A stretch of DNA of 50,756 nt from an uncultured Opitutia bacterium (GTDB taxonomy: Bacteria > Verrucomicrobiota > Verrucomicrobiia > Opitutales > UBA953): positions 1-50,756 of the forward strand of contig CAIXHF010000178.1 of the NCBI GenBank assembly GCA_903919185.1, given 5' to 3'. Each line of letters begins with the position of its first letter. Within the stretch, counting starts at the first letter, position 1. This document shows positions 9,480-18,514 of this stretch, one piece after another. Below the pieces are notes generated by a model. That model ran no database searches. It was not told where the DNA came from and saw nothing but the letters and a program-made list of their open reading frames with translations. The position numbers and the translations under genes are program-made.

Positions 9480-10943
9480 TCAGCCGAAGATATTCGCGGG
9501 CTTCCCTTTGCCGTCGATGGTCGCGTAGAAAGGTCGGCCTTCGATGTCGAAAGCCGTTTTCGGACTGATGCCCATCGCCGTAAAAATCGTCGCATGCATG
9601 TCCTCGACGGAGACCGGGTCTTTAATCGCAACGAGCGGTCGCTCATCCGCGGTCGCCCCGTAAACCTTGCCCTTGCCGACGCCGCCGCCGAACATGACGA
9701 CACTGGTGCCGCCAGTGAAGTGACGGTGCAGGCCGTAGTGGTCGGGGTTCTCAATAGTGGAACCCTTATGGAAGGATTGGTCACCGGCCTTGGAGCCCGG
9801 ACGGCCTTCAATCATCGCATCACGGCTGAACTCGCTAGCGATGACGACCAAGGTGCGGTCGAGGAGCCCGCGGGCCTCGAGGTCACGAATCAGGCGCGCA
9901 ATCGGTCGATCGATTTCCTTATGCATCTTCGAAACCATGTCGTGGCCCTTACCGTGCGTATCCCACTGGAAGAACGGCACGTACTCCGTCGTCACTTCGA
10001 CGAAGCGGGCGCCGTTCTCCACTAGGCGTCGGGCGAGCAAGCAACCCCGGCCAAAGCGGGAGGTGTCGTATTCTTGCTGCACCTCCTTGGGCTCCAAGGT
10101 TAGGTCAAACGCCGCCCGTTCCTTCGCACTGAGGAGGCGATAGGCATTATCCATCGAGCGGAGCATCGACTGCTGTTGATAATCACTGAGCAAATCGCGG
10201 TGCGGAGTCGCATCGACCAAGCGCCGGAATTCTTTATCACGGTTGACGAAGCGGCCGGCATCCATGCCCTTGGGTGGACGGACCGCGGCGGCGGCGTCCT
10301 CCGGAAACGGCAGGTTCATCGGTCCGTATTCGCTACCAAAAAATCCGCCGGTCGTAAACGCCTTGAGCTCTTCACTTTCGCCCACGCCCTCGAGGCGCTG
10401 GCCGATATTGATGAAGGCGGGCATCACGGGATTGCGCGGACCGAGTACGCGCGCCATCCACGCACCGATGTGCGGCGCCGCCACGGTCTGCGGCGGGACA
10501 TAACCCGTATGCCAATGGAATTGGTGACGGGAGTGCAGGATACTGCCGAGGTCGGGCTGCACGGCGGAACGAATGAGGGTCGCCCGGTCCATGACCTGAG
10601 CGATGGACTCGAGGCCCTGGCAAATGCGCACGCCGTCTACCGAAGTCGGAATAGCCGGGAAGGTACTGAGTACGCGCTTATATTCCAAGCCCTTCTCGTA
10701 AGGTGCGTAGCGCTTCGGATCGAAGGTCTCGGGCGCCGCCATGCCACCCGCGAGCCAGATAAGGATACACGCGTCGGCCTTGGCCGGCGGATGGAGGATG
10801 GCCTTCACGTCCGCACCGAGGAGCTTCGGCGCCCCCAGCGATAACGTGGCTAACCCCGCACCGGCGAGGAGGCGGAGAAATTCACGCCGGGCCAAAGGCT
10901 CAGGCAAGTTGGGTTCGAGGGGCAAACCGTGAGGGAGGGACAT
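9480..10943 (-). CDS. DUF1501 family secreted protein, divergent
   Basis: 487 residues from the ATG at 10943. A twin-arginine signal (RREFLR, 19-24, then LLAGAGLATLSLGA) marks export in the folded state. It keeps the superfamily WDTH (327-330), but the second motif reads SEFSRD (370-375) rather than SEFGRTP, and the third reads DHYGLHRHF (401-409) rather than GRDH. It therefore differs from the DUF1501 protein at 160-1548 in its probable metal site and may act on something else. It follows the PSCyt1/DUF1549/DUF1553 gene by only 5 bases and is clearly co-transcribed. The substrate is unknown. Confidence 0.88.
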   Translation of the reverse strand: MSLPHGLPLEPNLPEPLARREFLRLLAGAGLATLSLGAPKLLGADVKAILHPPAKADACILIWLAGGMAAPETFDPKRYAPYEKGLEYKRVLSTFPAIPTSVDGVRICQGLESIAQVMDRATLIRSAVQPDLGSILHSRHQFHWHTGYVPPQTVAAPHIGAWMARVLGPRNPVMPAFINIGQRLEGVGESEELKAFTTGGFFGSEYGPMNLPFPEDAAAAVRPPKGMDAGRFVNRDKEFRRLVDATPHRDLLSDYQQQSMLRSMDNAYRLLSAKERAAFDLTLEPKEVQQEYDTSRFGRGCLLARRLVENGARFVEVTTEYVPFFQWDTHGKGHDMVSKMHKEIDRPIARLIRDLEARGLLDRTLVVIASEFSRDAMIEGRPGSKAGDQSFHKGSTIENPDHYGLHRHFTGGTSVVMFGGGVGKGKVYGATADERPLVAIKDPVSVEDMHATIFTAMGISPKTAFDIEGRPFYATIDGKGKPANIFG

Positions 10944-10948
10944 GACGT

Positions 10949-13345
10949 TTAGCGGATAGTCTGAAATTCGGGGAGCATGCAGACGGCCCAAAGCAGGTCG
11001 GAGACGCCTTGTTCATTGAGACGTGGGCCAAGGATTTCCTGCGCGACCTTCAGTTCCGCGGCGGACGGCGGACGGCACAGTGCGGAAACATAGAGCCACT
11101 GCGTAAACTCGTCCGGGGATTTCCAAGAACGGCGGAGCAGGTTCGTGGCACCACGGCTCAGCAAATCGGTAAAGGCTTGGCCATTGGCGAGATCGATGGC
11201 CTCCAAGGTGCTCAATTCATTGGGGCGCATGGAGACAATCTGTTCGCGATTAGGTCGACCCAGCGAGCGTTGCAGCATGTCGGACTTAACCAAGGAGGCA
11301 CGGGCGGGCGGGATACCCTTGCCGGATAGCTGTGTAAGGAGTTCGCCCATCTTCGGCTCGCCCTTAGACCAGACGGCCGGGGCCAGCACCGCCACGGGTC
11401 GCCAAGTGGCGTTCGCTGGCAGTACGCCCTTGGCGTTCGGCAACGCGGCCGTCCATTCCCACGCCCGATTGGTCGCGAGCGTCGTGTCCTTGCCCTTGGC
11501 GTCGCGGAGATAGGCCTGTAACCAGACCGCGGCGGCGTTCGGAGCACTGCCCCCATTCCGCCCGACCAGGAGGAATTCGTTTTCGCCCGCGTGGAGATAG
11601 GAGGTCAGGTCGAAGGCCTGCGGCGTCTGCCAATCGTCGCCCTTGGAGGCCGTTTTTCCGTTCACGAATAGTTCGTAACTATTATCACACGACACGACAC
11701 AACCCGCTTTGGCCAAGGACTCAGGCACCTGGAAGCGCAAGCGGAAGACGCGGGTCTCACCCACCGGGGGGAGTTCGCCCTTGGCCTTATCGTTCGACCA
11801 GAGTGGTTGTGCCTGCCAAGCCAAAGAGGACTGTCCCGCCGCTGCACGCGCGACACCGGCGTCCACCTTCACCGGCACCGTGCCAGTCAGTCGCCAGAGC
11901 GCATCGACGAACTGTTCGGCGGTCAGCCGTTTGGCACGCGGGCCGCGATACACGTAGCCCTTATCGTCCGCAGTCCGGGTCAGCGTCTCGGCTTGCGACT
12001 GGTAGGCCTGCGAGGTCGCGATGAACTCCAAGACGGCCTTCAGGTCGTACTTCGACTCAACGAGGCGATTAGCGAGAATATCTAGGAGGTCTTGATTCCA
12101 AGGTGCGGTCTGCATCGCATCGACGGGGTGGACCACGCCACGCCCCATGAGGCGATGCCAGAGGCGGTTGACGATGGTCCGCTGCAAGCGGCCGTTGTCC
12201 GGATGCGTCATCAAAGCCGCCAATTGCTGTAAGCGCTCGGCGCGGGGCTTAGTCGGGTCGATCTGGCCGAGTTCCGGGAAGGGCCAAGCGGCGGCGGACT
12301 GCTTGCCTGTGGGAATGTCGCAACGGACGAGCTCCAACGGCTGATTGGAAGTGATGGCGGCCAAACCATAGGCGTCGCGGAGTTTCCAGCGGTCAATGAA
12401 GCTATCGTGGCAGGATGCACACTTCATATTAATTCCTAAGAAAGTCTGCGAAACGCTCTGGGCAAACTGGAGCTCTGGGCGAGCGCCTGCGCTCACGCTA
12501 CCGCGCCAGATAATCCCCTTCCCGAAACCCTCGCTGGCGGGAGTGGGCGCGATCAGTTCACGGACGAAGACATCGTAAGGCTTGTTCTCGTGGAGCGCGG
12601 CATACAACCAACCCGTAATCTGCTTGCGGCCACCGTCGATATACCCCGTGCCGACGTAGTCATTGCGCAGGAGGTCATTCCAGAAGGCCATCCAATGGTC
12701 GGCGTAATCCACCTCACGGGAAAGCAAGGCCTTCACCAGCTTCGCGCGCTTATCCGGCGCACGGTCCGCGACGAATGCGGCGGTCTCGGCCGCCGAGGGC
12801 AGGACGCCGACTAGGTCGAGTTGCACGCGCCGCAAAAAAGTGGCGTCGTCTGCGACGGGTGGGCGGACGAGTTTTTTTTCCTTCACCCACGCGTCGAGGA
12901 CCCGGTCAATCGGGTGGTCCCGGCCATCCTGGGCGGCCGGTAACACTGGCGTGCGCGGCTTGAGCAATGGTTCGTAGGCGGGTTGTTTAAAGGCGAACCC
13001 CTCGGTCCACACCGCGCCCTCGGCAATCCATGCCTTCAACTTAGCAATGTCTACTGCGCTGAGTCCTGGCCCCTTGGGCGGCATTCGCACGTCTAGGTCA
13101 GCACTCGCCACAAGTTCGAGCAACTTGCTTTTGGTGACGTCCGACGGGACCACGACCGCCCCGTTCTCGCTGCCTTCCAATAAAGTAGCGCGGGTATTCA
13201 TCGAGAAGCTGCCCTTGCGCTTATCGCCGGTGTGACACTCACCGCAATGCTTGCGGAGCAAGGGCACAATCTCGTGGTCAAAATCCACCGAAGCAGCCAG
13301 CGGGACGGCCGCGAGGAAAAGTAAGGGGACTAGGGGGCTCCGCAT
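10949..13345 (-). CDS. PSCyt1/DUF1549/DUF1553 protein with inserted beta-sandwich
   Basis: 798 residues with a signal peptide (first 19). Cytochrome domain about 20-115 with CGECH at 34-38; DUF1549 about 145-340 with a second haem motif CASCH at 309-313; DUF1553 starts near 380. At about 506-660 a segment unlike DUF1553 appears, with alternating strands and phrases such as SYELFVNGK and FDLTSYLHAGEN. This is typical of the sugar-binding beta-sandwich found at the N-terminus of alpha-L-rhamnosidases and in GH2 enzymes. DUF1553 then resumes to the C-terminus. It is about 265 residues shorter than the two copies upstream because the middle region is missing. It forms an operon with the divergent DUF1501 gene. 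The activity is unknown; carbohydrate contact is inferred from the insertion. Confidence 0.88.
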   Translation of the reverse strand: MRSPLVPLLFLAAVPLAASVDFDHEIVPLLRKHCGECHTGDKRKGSFSMNTRATLLEGSENGAVVVPSDVTKSKLLELVASADLDVRMPPKGPGLSAVDIAKLKAWIAEGAVWTEGFAFKQPAYEPLLKPRTPVLPAAQDGRDHPIDRVLDAWVKEKKLVRPPVADDATFLRRVQLDLVGVLPSAAETAAFVADRAPDKRAKLVKALLSREVDYADHWMAFWNDLLRNDYVGTGYIDGGRKQITGWLYAALHENKPYDVFVRELIAPTPASEGFGKGIIWRGSVSAGARPELQFAQSVSQTFLGINMKCASCHDSFIDRWKLRDAYGLAAITSNQPLELVRCDIPTGKQSAAAWPFPELGQIDPTKPRAERLQQLAALMTHPDNGRLQRTIVNRLWHRLMGRGVVHPVDAMQTAPWNQDLLDILANRLVESKYDLKAVLEFIATSQAYQSQAETLTRTADDKGYVYRGPRAKRLTAEQFVDALWRLTGTVPVKVDAGVARAAAGQSSLAWQAQPLWSNDKAKGELPPVGETRVFRLRFQVPESLAKAGCVVSCDNSYELFVNGKTASKGDDWQTPQAFDLTSYLHAGENEFLLVGRNGGSAPNAAAVWLQAYLRDAKGKDTTLATNRAWEWTAALPNAKGVLPANATWRPVAVLAPAVWSKGEPKMGELLTQLSGKGIPPARASLVKSDMLQRSLGRPNREQIVSMRPNELSTLEAIDLANGQAFTDLLSRGATNLLRRSWKSPDEFTQWLYVSALCRPPSAAELKVAQEILGPRLNEQGVSDLLWAVCMLPEFQTIR

Positions 13346-13442
13346 CTGGGCAAATTAGGGGGTCAACGCCGCATATCAAGCCGTTGCGCATTTTCGAGTG
13401 GTTTTACCTTCCGTCTCTTTCAAGAAACGTCAGGCTGTCGCC

Positions 13443-13706
13443 ATGAAACGCCACCCCGCCCTGCTCGTCTGCCTGCTTTGCAGCCTCTTCGCCTTGGCCG
13501 GAGCTGCGGACACTAAGCCCGAGACCAAGCCGGAAATCAAGCCCTCCGCTCCGAAGGTCGCTCCGCCCGCCATACCCATCTGTCCCAAGTGCAAGAAAGA
13601 GATGGAACTCGAAGGTTTTGAAATGCTGCCCGACGAGGGTGGCGGCATTTTCAAGATTTTCATCTGCAAGGCTTGCAAGACCACCGACAAGCGGAAGCGC
13701 GACTGA
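13443..13706 (+). CDS. Small secreted CxxC-CxxC protein
   Basis: 87 residues from the ATG at 13443, chosen because it starts a signal peptide (MKRHPALLVCLLCSLFALAG). A Lys/Pro/Glu-rich linker follows (TKPETKPEIKPS), then a compact domain with CPKC and CKAC about 29 residues apart, the layout of a zinc ribbon or a redox disulfide pair. The C-terminus is basic. I recognise no named family. It is divergent from the 10949-13345 gene with a 97-base gap and ends in a strong terminator. Confidence 0.7.
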   Translation: MKRHPALLVCLLCSLFALAGAADTKPETKPEIKPSAPKVAPPAIPICPKCKKEMELEGFEMLPDEGGGIFKIFICKACKTTDKRKRD

Positions 13707-13726
13707 ACTCCGCCTCCTTTGTAAAG

Positions 13727-13754
13727 CAAAAGGGCGCCCAGTGGGCGCCCTTTT
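13727..13754. terminator. Bidirectional terminator
   Basis: AAAAGGGCGCCC and GGCGCCCTTTT form a strong stem with A-tract and T-tract on either side, so it can end both the small CxxC gene on the plus strand and the lactonase gene on the minus strand. Confidence 0.85.
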
Positions 13755-13772
13755 CGTTGGTCCAGTAATCGC

Positions 13773-14870
13773 TTAGCGAGCGAAGAGGATAGCGCACGAA
13801 GAACCAGCTACCACCGCCTGCTTGGTGTCCGTCAGCTTACCGGTCGCAGGGTCGACGCGATAAGCGTTAATCGTGCCGGACTTCTGGCCGGCGCACACGA
13901 GCCAGCGGCCATCATTGCTCAGGCCAAAGCCGCGGGGCACCGCCGGGACGTCCAAGACGTGCTGAATCAGTGAGAGTTTACCGTCGGCGTCGATGGCATA
14001 AACGGCCAGCGAGTTATGTCCGCGGTTGGAAACATAGAGAGCCTTGGCGTTAGGCAGGCAGAAGATCTCCGCCGTAGAAGCGCCCTTCGCGGAAGCACCC
14101 TCGGGCAACGTCGGCAGGACCTGCACCTCCTTCAAAGCGCCCGTTGACGCGTCCACGGCAAACGTGCTCACCGTCATCAGCATCTCGTTACAGACATAGG
14201 CGAAACCACCCTTGGGATGGAAGACGAGGTGACGCGGGCCCGCGCCAGGCGCCACGCGACCGGACTTCGGCTCATTCGGAGTCAACGTGCCCTTGGCCGC
14301 GTCAAAGCGGTAGATGAAGATGTCATCCGTGCCGAGGTCGGGCACATAAACAAAGCGGTTGGCGGCGTCGGGATAAATGCCGTGGGCATGCGGACCCGCT
14401 TGGCGCCCCTTATTCGGACCCGACCCTTCATGCTGAAAGAAGCTGCTAGCAGGTCCGATGGAACCATCCGCCTGCAGTGGCAAGCAAGCCACCGAGCCCG
14501 AGCCATAGTTGGCCGCAAAGAGGAACTTGCCCGTCTGGTCGACCGAGACGTGCGTGGCACCCTTGCCCTTCGTGTCTTGGCCATTGAGGAAGGTGGCCTT
14601 ACCATCAGCCGAAAGGCGATAGGCGGCAACGCCGCCGCCTGCGACTTCGGCGGTGGCGTACAAGACCTTACCGTCGTTGCTCAACGCCAAGTAGGAGGCC
14701 CCTTTCGCGTCGGCAATGACGACGGGCGCGGAAAGTTTGCCAGTCTCGGCATCGATGGTGCCGCGGAGGATGCCCTTGGATTCGGCGCCGGAGGTACCGA
14801 TGTAATAGGTCAGATCAGCAGCGAAGGCGGGGGCAGACATGAGAGCAAGGAGGGAGAGGAGCGGGCGCAT
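13773..14870 (-). CDS. Secreted lactonase, seven-bladed beta-propeller family
   Basis: 365 residues from the ATG at 14870, which begins a signal peptide (MRPLLSLLALMSAPAFAAD). The body shows the repeats of the 6-phosphogluconolactonase (Pgl/YbhE-like) propeller: YIGTSG, LFAANYGSGSVA, GAGPRHLVFHPKGGFAYVCNE, and LYVSNRGHNSLAVY. The cytoplasmic members hydrolyse 6-phosphogluconolactone, but an exported one cannot use that substrate and more likely opens lactones of free sugars or serves another hydrolytic role. It follows the sulfatase gene by 49 bases on the same strand, so it is probably co-transcribed with it and the M13 peptidase. Confidence 0.88.
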   Translation of the reverse strand: MRPLLSLLALMSAPAFAADLTYYIGTSGAESKGILRGTIDAETGKLSAPVVIADAKGASYLALSNDGKVLYATAEVAGGGVAAYRLSADGKATFLNGQDTKGKGATHVSVDQTGKFLFAANYGSGSVACLPLQADGSIGPASSFFQHEGSGPNKGRQAGPHAHGIYPDAANRFVYVPDLGTDDIFIYRFDAAKGTLTPNEPKSGRVAPGAGPRHLVFHPKGGFAYVCNEMLMTVSTFAVDASTGALKEVQVLPTLPEGASAKGASTAEIFCLPNAKALYVSNRGHNSLAVYAIDADGKLSLIQHVLDVPAVPRGFGLSNDGRWLVCAGQKSGTINAYRVDPATGKLTDTKQAVVAGSSCAILFAR

Positions 14871-14919
14871 GGGGATAAAGATATGAGGTCGAGAGCGAGT
14901 AATAGTTCCAAACAAAATC

Positions 14920-16242
14920 TCAGCGACCATCCCACCAGGCATCCAAGAGGGCGGTGAGCCGTTTCACGTCGGCGGGACGTTCCGCGGCGAGGTCGCGGAG
15001 TTCGTACGGATCCGCCTTAAGATCGAAGAGGCGCGGTGGCTCGGTGGCGTCGGTGGAGCCGTTAGCCGTCTCGCCGGTCTTAAGGCCGCTCGACACGATG
15101 AGCTTGAGGTCGCCGGCGACGAGCCAGCGATAACGCAGGCTGGCGGCAGGACGGCCCAGCTCGCGGATATCATGAGTCGAATTCTGTCCCGCGACAAACG
15201 GGCGGGCCCGCAGAGCCGCATCGTCTAACAGGTCGAGCCCGTCGCCATCGGTTGGCACCCGGGCGCCGGCGAGTTTGAGCAAGGTCGGCATAAGGTCGAC
15301 GGCGCTAGCGGAAGCGTCGACCACGAGCGGCTTAATGTGACCAGGCCAGCTCACGAGAATCGGACTGCGGACGCCGCCGTCAAAGGGCGACTGCTTCGAG
15401 CGCGCAAAGTCCACCACGGGCTTATCCGTGCGCGGAATCCAGCCGTTGTCCGAGATGTAGACGATGATTGTATCCCGGGTCAGCCCCTCCTTCTCGAGGT
15501 GTGCACGCACTTCCCCGATGGTCTCGTCAAACCATTCGACCATCGCGTGGTAGCGGGCGGCCTGCGGGGTCGGCGAACGGTCACGATACTTGGCGAGTAA
15601 TCTTTCCGGAGGATTGTGCGGGTCATGCGGCATCATTGGCGCATACCAAGCGAAAAACGGCTTATCGTCTTTTTTCGCACGGGTAATGAACTCCGTGAGC
15701 GGAGCCAAAGTCTTGCGGCCGATGTCGAGGCCAACGTCGCCATGCCGGCCACCCTTGGTCATGCCTTCGGTGAACCCGCCCGTCGTGAAGTCCCCCATCC
15801 ACCACTTGCCCGTCTGCATACTAACGTACCCCTGCTCAGCCAATAAGCGCGGGAGATGCGGGGACTGCTGGAAAAGCTTAATCATCTGGGCGCGGCCCTC
15901 AAGGAACGCGGGGCTTGGCTGCCTAGTCGCCGGGCTCACGGAGGCGGGCACGAGCGGATCATTGCCGGTAATGCCATGCCGATGGACGTGCCGGCCGGTT
16001 AAGATAGAGGCGAGGCTCGGACCACACAGCGAATTAGTGTTGTAGCCGCGCGGGAAGACGCGCGACTCGGACGCCAACTTATCTAAGTTCGGCGTGCTGA
16101 CCGCCTTCGAGCCCATGAACCCATAATCAAACCAAGCATGATCATCCGAGATGATCATGAGGATGTTGGGTCGCTTAGCCGGCGCCGCGGGCTCGGCGGC
16201 CCCCAGCGTCAACGCACAAAAGAGAAAGAGGAAGGAACGCAT
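14920..16242 (-). CDS. Secreted sulfatase (alkaline phosphatase superfamily) with CxPSL motif
   Basis: 440 residues from the ATG at 16242, which begins the signal peptide MRSFLFLFCALTLGAAEPA; an ATG at 16257 would overlap the gene upstream. Metal ligands appear early (PNILMIISDDHAW), and the signature is NSLCGPSLASILTGRHVHRHG. The Cys at 73 stands where formylglycine is made, but the Arg of the usual C-x-P-S-R is Leu at 77. Later HDPHNPPE and ISDNGW match the metal and catalytic loops. Sulfatases of this kind release sulfate from polysaccharides or small esters in the periplasm. It starts 8 bases after the M13 peptidase gene, so the two are co-transcribed. No maturation enzyme is in the window. 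Confidence 0.88.
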   Translation of the reverse strand: MRSFLFLFCALTLGAAEPAAPAKRPNILMIISDDHAWFDYGFMGSKAVSTPNLDKLASESRVFPRGYNTNSLCGPSLASILTGRHVHRHGITGNDPLVPASVSPATRQPSPAFLEGRAQMIKLFQQSPHLPRLLAEQGYVSMQTGKWWMGDFTTGGFTEGMTKGGRHGDVGLDIGRKTLAPLTEFITRAKKDDKPFFAWYAPMMPHDPHNPPERLLAKYRDRSPTPQAARYHAMVEWFDETIGEVRAHLEKEGLTRDTIIVYISDNGWIPRTDKPVVDFARSKQSPFDGGVRSPILVSWPGHIKPLVVDASASAVDLMPTLLKLAGARVPTDGDGLDLLDDAALRARPFVAGQNSTHDIRELGRPAASLRYRWLVAGDLKLIVSSGLKTGETANGSTDATEPPRLFDLKADPYELRDLAAERPADVKRLTALLDAWWDGR

Positions 16243-16250
16243 ATTTATGG

Positions 16251-18251
16251 TTACCAAATTTTAACGCGCTCTTTCGGGTCGAGCCACATGCCATCACCAG
16301 GCTTGGTGCCGAAGGCCGCATGGAAGGTGTCCACGTTACGCAGGACGACATTGATACGCTGGGGCATCGGCGAGTGCGTGTCGGACAGTAGGCGATTACG
16401 GAGCGTCTCCGCCCGGACGTTGCCTGCGAAGGCGAACGCGTGGGCGAGGAAGAATCGTTGGAGAGGCGTCTGCCCGGCAATCAGACGGCCCGAGCGGTAG
16501 GCTTCGGTCGTGCGAAAAGCGTCGAGGGCGATTTCGACGCCGCCGAGGTCGGCGATATTCTCGCCCAAGGTGAGCTTGCCGTTGACGCGGATACCCGGCA
16601 AAGGTTCTTCCTTGTCGTACTGGGCGACGATCAGGTCGCAGCGATCGCGAAAGCCCTTTTCCGTCGGCGGCGACCAGCCCTGCTCCAAGCGGCCCGTTGG
16701 GCCGTAGCGGCGGCCGGAGTCGTCGAACCCGTGCGTGAGCTCGTGGCCGATTGTACAGGCGATGAAACCGTAGAGGACCGCGTCGTCGAGCAATTCGCCA
16801 TCGTACGTCGGGACGGCGAGGATGGCGGCGGGCATGACGATCTCGTTATTCAGCGGACTGTAGTAGGCGTTCACGGTATAAGGGCGCATGCCCCACTCCT
16901 CGCGCTCAGGCGACCCACCCACGCGAGCGAAAGTGCGCGCCCGCGACCACTTACTGACGTTGACCAAGTTCTGGGCGAGGCCCTCGGCGCGGATCTCCAC
17001 GCCTTCGTAGCCGCGGAATTTATCGGGGTAGCCTACGCGCAGTTTAATCGCCGCGAGTTTACGCAAGGCCCAGGCCTGCGTGTCGGCGTCCATCCACTCC
17101 AGTTTACGAATACGGGCGGCGAAGGCGGTACGGACATTTTCGCAGACCAGACGGAAACGCTCGCGCTGAGCCGGCGAGAACCGCCGGGCCACATATTCCT
17201 TGCCCATCAAGTCGCCCAAGGCGCCATCCTGCATCTTGAGGGCACGCTCCTCGAGGCCGCGTTGCTGCTTGGCGCCCGTCAGGACGACGCCTTCGAATTC
17301 AAAAGCGGCGCTGGCGGTCGTTGCATTTAGGACGGAAGCATAGCCCGAGATTGCCTGAAAGCGTAGGTAGTCGCGAATGTCTTCGGTGGGAGTTTCGGCG
17401 AGGATGCGGGCGAGTGCCTTGAGGAAATCAGGTTGACCGACGATGACGCGGGTGACCGCGGGGGCGCCCGCTCGGCGGGTGGCGGCCTCCCAGCGCAGGC
17501 CGGGCGTGAGGGCATCAATTTCCGCCCAGGTCATCGGATGGTAATGCGCGTCGGGGTTACGTAATTTCACCATCGGCAAAGAGACCTCGGCCAGCTTGAC
17601 CTCGAAAGCGAGGACCGCCGCACCAGCCTTCTGAGCCCGGGCCGCATCGTAACCAAGGAAGCCTAACATTTTGGCAACGTGCGCCGGAAAAGCATCCCGC
17701 ACGCGCTTGGTGGCGGGCTCGTCGCTGAAATAAAACGCGCGCTCTGGGAGAGAAAGGCCGGACTGCCAGAGATGCAGGGCAACTTTAGTTTCGTCCTTCT
17801 TATCTTGGGAGGCAAAGACACCTAGGAAGGAACCAGTGCCTTCGGCGTAAAGAGCCGCCGAGGCGTCCAGCAACGCCTGCGGGGTCTGCGCCTCGTTGAG
17901 CTTAGCCAAGACGCTGCGTAAGCCCGCGGGCAGTTCAGTCGGGCCATGCTCAAACCCAAGGGCGGAGCGCCAGAAATCGGCGAGGCGGCGCTGGTCGCTG
18001 TTGGCGTCCTTCTTTACTAACAAGTCAGCGTTAATGGCGAGCAGGTCCTTCTTGATAAGGTCATCCTGCCAGGCGAAGGAATTATAGACCGCCCGATCGG
18101 CCGGAATGGGGTTCGCTTGATTCCAGCGACCATTAGCGTGGAGCCAAAAGTCCTTGGTGGGGGCAATCGTCGTATCGCGGTTCGACTCGACGAGGTCAGC
18201 CTGAGCCAAGGCGGTGGCCAGCATCAGGGCCAAGCAGGGGGTACGCAGCAT
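16251..18251 (-). CDS. M13 family zinc metallopeptidase (neprilysin-like), secreted
   Basis: 666 residues, normal for bacterial PepO-like enzymes. A short signal peptide (MLRTPCLALMLATALAQA) is followed by the N-terminal M13 domain (about 25-390) and the catalytic domain with NAYY (461-464), the zinc motif HELTH (503-507) and the third ligand region GENIADLGG (563-571, Glu564 and Asp568). The C-terminus ends in Trp, as is usual for the family. It cleaves short peptides in the periplasm. It is first in the minus-strand unit with the sulfatase and the lactonase. A 263-base gap separates it from the divergent sigma factor gene. Confidence 0.93.
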   Translation of the reverse strand: MLRTPCLALMLATALAQADLVESNRDTTIAPTKDFWLHANGRWNQANPIPADRAVYNSFAWQDDLIKKDLLAINADLLVKKDANSDQRRLADFWRSALGFEHGPTELPAGLRSVLAKLNEAQTPQALLDASAALYAEGTGSFLGVFASQDKKDETKVALHLWQSGLSLPERAFYFSDEPATKRVRDAFPAHVAKMLGFLGYDAARAQKAGAAVLAFEVKLAEVSLPMVKLRNPDAHYHPMTWAEIDALTPGLRWEAATRRAGAPAVTRVIVGQPDFLKALARILAETPTEDIRDYLRFQAISGYASVLNATTASAAFEFEGVVLTGAKQQRGLEERALKMQDGALGDLMGKEYVARRFSPAQRERFRLVCENVRTAFAARIRKLEWMDADTQAWALRKLAAIKLRVGYPDKFRGYEGVEIRAEGLAQNLVNVSKWSRARTFARVGGSPEREEWGMRPYTVNAYYSPLNNEIVMPAAILAVPTYDGELLDDAVLYGFIACTIGHELTHGFDDSGRRYGPTGRLEQGWSPPTEKGFRDRCDLIVAQYDKEEPLPGIRVNGKLTLGENIADLGGVEIALDAFRTTEAYRSGRLIAGQTPLQRFFLAHAFAFAGNVRAETLRNRLLSDTHSPMPQRINVVLRNVDTFHAAFGTKPGDGMWLDPKERVKIW

Positions 18252-18432
18252 GCCGAACAGTCAATCCACCCGCCGACTCTGCGGAACCCTTTTTTTAGGA
18301 AATCGCAGACACCCCCCTTGCGCGGAAACGGAACCCGCGTATACTCTCGGTCTAGCCGTAGACCATGCCAGGGGTGTCCGTCCCAGACCGACCACCGCCG
18401 GGGGTACTAAAAATATAATACGATTTTATTTC

Positions 18433-18445
18433 ACTGATTATCAGT
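18433..18445. promoter_or_regulatory. 13-base palindrome upstream of the sigma factor gene
   Basis: ACTGAT-T-ATCAGT is a perfect inverted repeat 70 bases before the sigma start codon, in an A/T-rich part of the divergent gap (18252-18514). A TATATA-containing stretch lies at about 18491. It could be an operator; no regulator gene adjoins it. Confidence 0.35.
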
Positions 18446-18514
18446 TGGTTAGGAAAAGGTATCCCCCAAAAGGCCATTTAGGAGCCCCTTATATAGAGGC
18501 CCATCACTTTTTTT

